NCBI GenBank assembly: GCA_018242295.1
Contig: JAFECE010000002.1
Span: 62,001 to 126,000, forward strand
Length of the DNA stretch: 64,000 nucleotides
Reading direction: 5' to 3'
Source: Pseudomonadota bacterium
GTDB lineage: Bacteria > Pseudomonadota > Alphaproteobacteria > Rhizobiales > Hyphomicrobiaceae
Shown here: piece after piece, positions 59,246 to 64,000 of the stretch
How positions within the stretch are numbered: the first letter of the stretch is position 1
How the letters are laid out: each line of letters starts with the position of its first letter
Made by a program: the position numbers and the translations under genes
The notes under the pieces: generated by a model
What the model saw: only the letters and a program-made list of their open reading frames with translations
Told to the model about the DNA's origin: nothing
Databases searched by the model: none

Positions 59246-59821
59246 TCAGTCCGGAGGCGCGATCGGCCACCCGGCTTCCACGTACTTCTTGAACCAGGCG
59301 CTAAAGCACTGAGGTACTGCCGCAATCTGCTTTCGAATGACGTCCGGGCTCGTCCAGCTATAGCCGTCGCACTCGACGGGATCGGGCGCGATCACCCCAT
59401 CGTAGTGGCCTCGGAAGACATGCACGAACTCGTGCTCGGTCAATCCCGCGTCGAGCTCCGCGCGGTAGGTGAAGGTGCCGATCTCCGTCAAAGTGCAGAT
59501 GACACGCATTTCTTCGTTGAGCCGGCGCGCCGCGGCTGCAAGAGGCGTCTCTCCGGGCCGAGGATGCCCGCAGCAGGAATTCGTCCAAAGACCGCCCGAG
59601 TGATATTTGCCAACCTGCCGCCGTTGCAGAAGCAGCCGGCCCTTGCTGTCCCAAACCATCACGGAAAACGCGCGGTGAAGTACACCCTGCTGATGAGCCT
59701 CGAGCTTTTCGGCAACGCCGATCTCTTGGTCCTCATGGTCGACGAGGACGACTTCTTCCCGCAACATCTGTTTCGCGCTTTCCCGGTCTTCCGGCTGAAC
59801 GGTTTCGCCCGCGCGTAGCAT
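59246..59821 (-). CDS. idi: Isopentenyl-diphosphate delta-isomerase (type 1)
   Basis: 191 residues with a Nudix-like fold: FSVMVWDSKGRLLLQRRQVGKYHSGGLWTNSCCGHPRPGE (active-site Cys in TNSCCGHP), AARRLNEEMRV with the catalytic Glu region. It interconverts IPP and DMAPP for isoprenoids such as hopanoids and carotenoids. No other isoprenoid gene is adjacent. Confidence 0.93.
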   Translation of the reverse strand: MLRAGETVQPEDRESAKQMLREEVVLVDHEDQEIGVAEKLEAHQQGVLHRAFSVMVWDSKGRLLLQRRQVGKYHSGGLWTNSCCGHPRPGETPLAAAARRLNEEMRVICTLTEIGTFTYRAELDAGLTEHEFVHVFRGHYDGVIAPDPVECDGYSWTSPDVIRKQIAAVPQCFSAWFKKYVEAGWPIAPPD

Positions 59822-59855
59822 AGCGCCTCGGTCGCCGCCGGATAACCCCCTGTGC

Positions 59856-60356
59856 TCAACGTTTATAAAAGCTCATCATGCGTGTGAAGCTCCGCATGAT
59901 CTCGTCGGCAGGCCGGTCGAAAACGTCGAGCGGAATGCGGATGACGCTTTTGGAGAAGCTCCAGGGTAGCCGCATGAGGAACCTGTAGAACGGACGCCGG
60001 CGCCAATCGACGAGCAAAGCCCTCTCCAGCGGATCCTCGAGAGTGATGCGCAACTCGTTGCTTGTCGAGCCGCGGATATCCATGGCCTTCAGCTCGATCT
60101 CCTTGATCGACCTCCACGCGACGATCCCGAGACCCTCGGCGAAGATCCCATATTGCCCGCAACCCACCCTTGGCTTGCCGGTCTCGAGCAAAGGATAATT
60201 ATAGTAGGCAAATCCCAATGCCATCAGCGACAGCGCGATCAGAAAGATATTGTCGATCGCAATGCCGATCGTCGCAAGACTGGCTCCGATCAAGCAGACG
60301 ACATAAACGGGAAACTGAATCTCTTCCCGTTCGTAGGCCACCGTGTAGCCATGCAT
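59856..60356 (-). CDS. Membrane protein with PH-like domain
   Basis: 166 residues from the ATG at 60356 (AGGACGAC upstream). Two hydrophobic helices near the N-terminus (FPVYVVCLIGASLATIGIAI, IFLIALSLMALGFAYYNYPLL), then a soluble domain (GIFAEGLGIVAWRSIKEIELKAMDIRGSTSNELRITLEDPLERALLV) resembling the PH-like YdbS fold. Function unknown. The frame is open to a GTG at 60380. Confidence 0.6.
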   Translation of the reverse strand: MHGYTVAYEREEIQFPVYVVCLIGASLATIGIAIDNIFLIALSLMALGFAYYNYPLLETGKPRVGCGQYGIFAEGLGIVAWRSIKEIELKAMDIRGSTSNELRITLEDPLERALLVDWRRRPFYRFLMRLPWSFSKSVIRIPLDVFDRPADEIMRSFTRMMSFYKR

Positions 60357-60380
60357 GTCGTCCTGGCTCACGGCGCGCAC

Positions 60381-60870
60381 TCTGCATGTTGAGCTTGATT
60401 GTTGTTGATTGACTCAAGTTATGTGCCAGTGACCCGAAAGGCAATTAACCCTCTGACGGTCTTGAAGCAATTTCCGGGACTTGGAAGCAGCGGGCCGATG
60501 CTTGTTCGAAAATTGCCCAAGCCGTGGGCCGGTAGGCATGCAGATGCCGATATTTGAGGCATTGCGCGCGCGATACGGCGAGCGGATCGGCACAGCCCGT
60601 GGCGTTGGGTCTTTATGCTGGCGGCGCCAACCGTTTCGCATCGAGGGACCACGACGAGGATCGCGTTTGCTGCGCTTCGATAGATAGGCCCTCGGGCGCT
60701 GCCATGGCGATTGCACGGCGCCCAATACGTAATACCACGCGTGATCTTTTGGTCCCTCGTTCGCCTCCCATCGGTCTTCCGCGCCGAGAACCGTTGCGTT
60801 ATGGCGAGGAGGAATGTAAACGCGCTGATGGGTATAACCCGCAGAATGCGCCGGGCAGCAGACGATCACG
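60381..60870. other. Intergenic region
   Basis: About 490 bases; a minus-strand frame (60414-60869) has no protein-like features and no ribosome site. Probably promoter region of the DUF2946-TonB-receptor operon. Confidence 0.4.
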
Positions 60871-61245
60871 ATGCAACGCTACGTCAATTTTCTGATCGTC
60901 TTTGCGTTCGCGGTGCGCAGCCTTCTTCCTATGGGCATGATGCTGGCGGTGGCTCCGGACCAAAGCGGATCCGTCCAGATCGTCATCTGTACCGGTCACG
61001 GTCCTCAAAGCTACGCCTTGGACGATAAAGGCGTTCCAAGGCCGGCCAAGGCGCCGGCGGCAGACAAGAGCACTTGCCCTTACGCCCCTGTCGGCGCCGT
61101 TGCCGTCAACCACGAAACGCCACATCTCCTGACGCATACCGTGCGCTATGCCGCGCTGACGTATGCGATCACCGCCGAGATCTTCCGCGCCACTCCGAAG
61201 CCCGGAGCGCAATTCGCGCGCGGTCCTCCAGCCCTGCTGACCTGA
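60871..61245 (+). CDS. DUF2946-like exported protein
   Basis: 124 residues: hydrophobic N-terminus (VNFLIVFAFAVRSLLPMGMML), then IVICTGHGPQSYALDDKG and CPYAP with two Cys and a His nearby, the pattern of DUF2946 (xVCTGHGxxx...C(P)xx). These proteins frequently precede TonB-dependent receptors in metal-linked clusters in Alphaproteobacteria. It lies 90 bases before the receptor on the same strand. Confidence 0.7.
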   Translation: MQRYVNFLIVFAFAVRSLLPMGMMLAVAPDQSGSVQIVICTGHGPQSYALDDKGVPRPAKAPAADKSTCPYAPVGAVAVNHETPHLLTHTVRYAALTYAITAEIFRATPKPGAQFARGPPALLT

Positions 61246-61335
61246 GCCTTCGGCGTCTCCGCCGGGTAGCGCCGCGACGTGCCTCGAGCCGCCGCGCCCG
61301 CAAACCAGCAATTCAGATCAGTAGGAAATTTGCAA

Positions 61336-63831
61336 ATGCAACCTATCGCAGGCCGCACCCTCGCGGCGCCACGACCAAGACGCGTTATCGTCGCGTCGTC
61401 GGCTATCGCACTCCTGATGTCCGCCCATCAGAATGTTCGCGCGGACGACACCACTGCAGCGAACGACATCAAGCTGCCCGATGTCACTGTGCAACAAGCC
61501 CCAGTCAAGCGCCCGCCAGCCGTTGTGCAAAAGGCCAAGGACAAGACGGAAGCAAAGCCGGCAGCAAAAGCTGTGACGCTGCCGTCCACCGCCACGCCGG
61601 AGATCGCCGGTGCATCGCTGACATCTGACATGCGTCCGGCTTCGGCTCCAGCCACCGGCAATACCGGCACGCCGTCGGCCGGTGTCGCAAGCATCTCCGG
61701 CGCGTCGGGGGCAGGGGCGCAAGCAGCCGCCGCCGTGGATATGACGCGCTTCGAGGACGCGCCGGTTTTTTCGGCGGCCGACATCCTCCGCGAAGTTCCC
61801 GGCGTCTCCCTGAAGCAGGGCAACGGCCCGCGCGACATGGGCATCTCGATTCGCGGATCAAACGCGCGAAACGGCTTCGGCATCCGCAACATCGTCATCT
61901 TGGACGACGGTTTTCCCGTCACCCAGCCCGACGGACTATCGCGCAGTGACTTGATCGACCCCCACGCCTATGCCGGGGTTGACGTCTGGCGTGGACCATC
62001 GTCGGCGCTCTTCGGAAACTACGCGACGGGCGGTGCCATCAACTTCCGCACGTTTCCCGGTGGCACGATCGATGGCGTCGAGTATGGCATCGACGTCGGA
62101 AGCTTCAATTACCTCAACAACTACGCAATCGGCGGCAAGCGCGGCGAGAACTGGGAAGCGTCGGTCTTCACCAGCGATGTGCGCGGCGACGGCTATTTCG
62201 GCTATAGCGCCTTTAATACGCAGACCGTCAACGCACTCATGACGTGGAAGCCGTCCACGACGGACACCTTCACTTTCAAGTTCATCAACAACACCATCGA
62301 CACGGAACTGCCCTTCCGCCTGTCGCTCAATCAATTCAAGCAGAACCCGTTCCAAAAGGGCTGTGCGACGGCAGCAAATGCGGCGCCAGGTTGCGCGATA
62401 ACTATTTTCTCTGCGACCGGCAATACGGCTCTGGTCAATAATGCTCTTCAGCCTGGAGCAGTCCGGCAGACCGCCGAACAGGCTGGAGCCAACCGGGACG
62501 ACCGCCGTACCATTGGAGGCTTCCGCTGGGAGCATGCCTTCGATGCCGCGACGACCGGACAAGTTCAGGTTGTCGTCGATGATCGCAACATCAGCCAGCC
62601 GACCGGCGCGACGAGCGCGATCGGCGATTATCTGTCCTATAACGTCAGTACGGGCCTGACTAACCGATCATTCTTCGCCGGACTGCCAACTCTCTCTTAT
62701 CTCGGCGCCTATTGGAGCTATCTGCCCGTCGATGGCAAAACCTACAACGTCGCGCCCGGAGGCAACGCGCGATTGGGATTGCTGCAATCCGAAACCACGG
62801 GATCGACGACGAACTTCGGTGTGCGGGCGCGCGAGGAAGTTCGCGTCGCGACCGATGTCGCGGTCGTAGCGGGCGCCACCGTCGAGCGAACGAATCTCGA
62901 CGGTGGGCAAACGAGCTACAAGTACACCACCAGCGGTGCTCCGGCGCTCGTAATGCCCGTAACGCTCGTATCGGCCGAACGTCAGATGACAAACGTCGCG
63001 CCCGAACTCGGCGTTCTCTATACGCCGAGCCGCGAATGGCAATGGCGTGCTCGCGTCGCCAGCGGTTACGGTACGCCTCAATTCTCCAACCTGTTCGTGA
63101 ATTCCCAAGGACAGCCCGGCAACAACACGGATCTCAAATCGCAAACCAACGTCGGCTTCGACGTCGGCGGCGACTGGACGCCCGCACCCGGCCTGACCTT
63201 GAGTGTGACGGGATTCTACGAGTTCTTCAGAAACGAGATCGTATCGCAAGCGCCTGCGGTCAATAGCGGCTCTTCATTCAGTTTCAATGCTCCGGCGTCC
63301 GAACACCGCGGCGTGGAAGTGGCCGCAGATTTCGCTCTTGCCGACGGTCTGAGATTGACAGCGTCCTACATCCGCAACGATCAAATTTACACCGATTATT
63401 CCGAGCAAATCTCGGGTGCGGGCCTCGCCAGTCGCGACGGAAACAAAATTCCAGGCGTCTCGCCGAACGAGTTCACGACCCGGCTGAGTTATGATTTCAC
63501 GCATGGACCGTTCAAGGGCATCGGTGCCTTCGCCGAATACGAATGGCACGACGGTTTCTTCATGGAGAACGCCAATCTTCTGAAGGCGCCGGGATATGAG
63601 CTGGTCAATGTCAACATTCACCATAATGTTGAATTCAGCAGCGGGCCTGTACGATCGCTGATGACTTACTTCGAGATACGGAACCTTTTCGACGAAACGT
63701 ACATCGCATCGGCGAACAACATCACCGATAGAAACGGCTCGACGGCAGTCACCTTGGCTGACACGGGTACCAACTCGATCTATGCCGGTGCTCCCCGCAC
63801 GTACTTCGGCGGAATGAAAGTGAGGTTTTGA
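61336..63831 (+). CDS. TonB-dependent receptor, substrate unknown (metal-linked?)
   Basis: 831 residues from the ATG at 61336 (MQPIAGRTLAAPRPRR). Signal-like N-terminus ending near VRADD, a low-complexity Ala/Pro/Lys region (~30-130), plug with FSAADILREVPGVSLKQGNG and IRGSNARNGFGIRNIVILDDGFPVTQPDG, barrel, C-terminal ...YFGGMKVRF. No STN domain, so no surface signalling. The plug motif matches FecA/FhuA-like transporters. Between DUF2946 and an exported His/Met protein; a copper or other metal complex is a possible substrate. Confidence 0.85.
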   Translation: MQPIAGRTLAAPRPRRVIVASSAIALLMSAHQNVRADDTTAANDIKLPDVTVQQAPVKRPPAVVQKAKDKTEAKPAAKAVTLPSTATPEIAGASLTSDMRPASAPATGNTGTPSAGVASISGASGAGAQAAAAVDMTRFEDAPVFSAADILREVPGVSLKQGNGPRDMGISIRGSNARNGFGIRNIVILDDGFPVTQPDGLSRSDLIDPHAYAGVDVWRGPSSALFGNYATGGAINFRTFPGGTIDGVEYGIDVGSFNYLNNYAIGGKRGENWEASVFTSDVRGDGYFGYSAFNTQTVNALMTWKPSTTDTFTFKFINNTIDTELPFRLSLNQFKQNPFQKGCATAANAAPGCAITIFSATGNTALVNNALQPGAVRQTAEQAGANRDDRRTIGGFRWEHAFDAATTGQVQVVVDDRNISQPTGATSAIGDYLSYNVSTGLTNRSFFAGLPTLSYLGAYWSYLPVDGKTYNVAPGGNARLGLLQSETTGSTTNFGVRAREEVRVATDVAVVAGATVERTNLDGGQTSYKYTTSGAPALVMPVTLVSAERQMTNVAPELGVLYTPSREWQWRARVASGYGTPQFSNLFVNSQGQPGNNTDLKSQTNVGFDVGGDWTPAPGLTLSVTGFYEFFRNEIVSQAPAVNSGSSFSFNAPASEHRGVEVAADFALADGLRLTASYIRNDQIYTDYSEQISGAGLASRDGNKIPGVSPNEFTTRLSYDFTHGPFKGIGAFAEYEWHDGFFMENANLLKAPGYELVNVNIHHNVEFSSGPVRSLMTYFEIRNLFDETYIASANNITDRNGSTAVTLADTGTNSIYAGAPRTYFGGMKVRF

Positions 63832-63834
63832 GCC

Positions 63835-64000
63835 ATGCGGAAAAAGCTTCAAGCCGCAACACTGTTTTTTGCGTCATGCGTTCTCGGAACCGGCTCTGCG
63901 TTTCCGCACGACGACATGAAGCAGATGCACCATTCGCCGCCGGCAACCGCCTGCAATACGACAGCGCTCGCGTGCGCCAGCGTCGCGACAGGCGCCTTTG
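63835..64000 (+). CDS. Exported His/Met-containing protein, 3' part beyond window
   Basis: First 55 residues only: MRKKLQAATLFFASCVLGTG, signal peptide, then SAFPHDDMKQMHHSPPATAC and NTTALACASVATGAF. His, Met and Cys near the mature N-terminus fit a metal-binding periplasmic protein. It starts 3 bases after the receptor stop, so same operon. Identity cannot be told from this part. Confidence 0.6.
   Translation, partial: MRKKLQAATLFFASCVLGTGSAFPHDDMKQMHHSPPATACNTTALACASVATGAF

Overview
The window looks like chromosome of an alphaproteobacterium of the order Hyphomicrobiales, probably a Hyphomicrobium-like or Methylobacterium-like methylotroph. The signs are a high G+C coding style, a lanmodulin-type lanthanide-binding protein, promoters that match the EcfG general stress consensus (GGAAC-N16/17-CGTT), an Irr-type iron box, a short heme oxygenase next to a FecI/FecR pair, and many small proteins of Hyphomicrobiales type. 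I saw no rRNA, tRNA, CRISPR array, phage or intact insertion sequence. Species is inference only.

Layout. 1-1.1 kb: 3' part of a D-amino-acid dehydrogenase. 1.4-9.1 kb: a heme acquisition locus with a FecI-like sigma factor, FecR, a TonB-dependent receptor with an STN domain, heme oxygenase, ExbB, ExbD and TonB. 9.2-16.3 kb: Kup potassium transporter, a LysR regulator facing a small ferredoxin-fold protein, a GYD protein and several small or secreted proteins. 17-20.4 kb: a subtilisin-like protease with a long Asp/Gly/Asn/Ser linker, converging on an ECF sigma/anti-sigma pair. 21.5 kb: a 55-residue membrane protein behind a perfect FNR/FixK box. 22.2-30.7 kb: an LtaS-like transferase, a NitT/TauT-type ABC importer without a binding protein, and a 1079-residue three-domain glycosyltransferase. 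31.5-33.8 kb: a broken TPR gene and an ECF-DUF4142-cupredoxin operon. 33.9-35.9 kb: an NsrR-like regulator and nitronate monooxygenase diverging from a group III truncated hemoglobin across an NsrR-like operator. 36.5 kb: lanmodulin. 37.5 kb: an acetolactate-synthase-like ThDP enzyme. 39-47.6 kb: kdpFABCDE with an EIIA(Ntr)-like protein at its distal end and an extra 27-residue peptide ahead of kdpF.

48.4-57.6 kb is a run of short genes (pseudo-receiver, acidic protein, PsiF-like, cupin, a possible NepR-like protein, patatin, HD hydrolase, CsbD and others). Four to five of them have EcfG-type promoters, so I read this as a general-stress island; it also carries decayed fragments of a low-affinity iron permease and a UdgX-type uracil-DNA glycosylase. 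57.6-60.4 kb: ammonium transporter, isopentenyl-diphosphate isomerase and a membrane protein. 60.9-64 kb: DUF2946 protein, a second TonB-dependent receptor and the start of a His/Met-containing exported protein, possibly a metal uptake unit.

Working together: the first locus would take heme iron in and open it; Kup and Kdp cover potassium at normal and limiting supply; the NsrR-like group handles nitric oxide; lanmodulin buffers lanthanides in the periplasm; the ECF and EcfG units cover envelope and general stress. The most striking items are lanmodulin, the NsrR operator, the FNR-box micro-membrane protein, the EcfG island with its NepR-like candidate, and the extra Kdp peptide.
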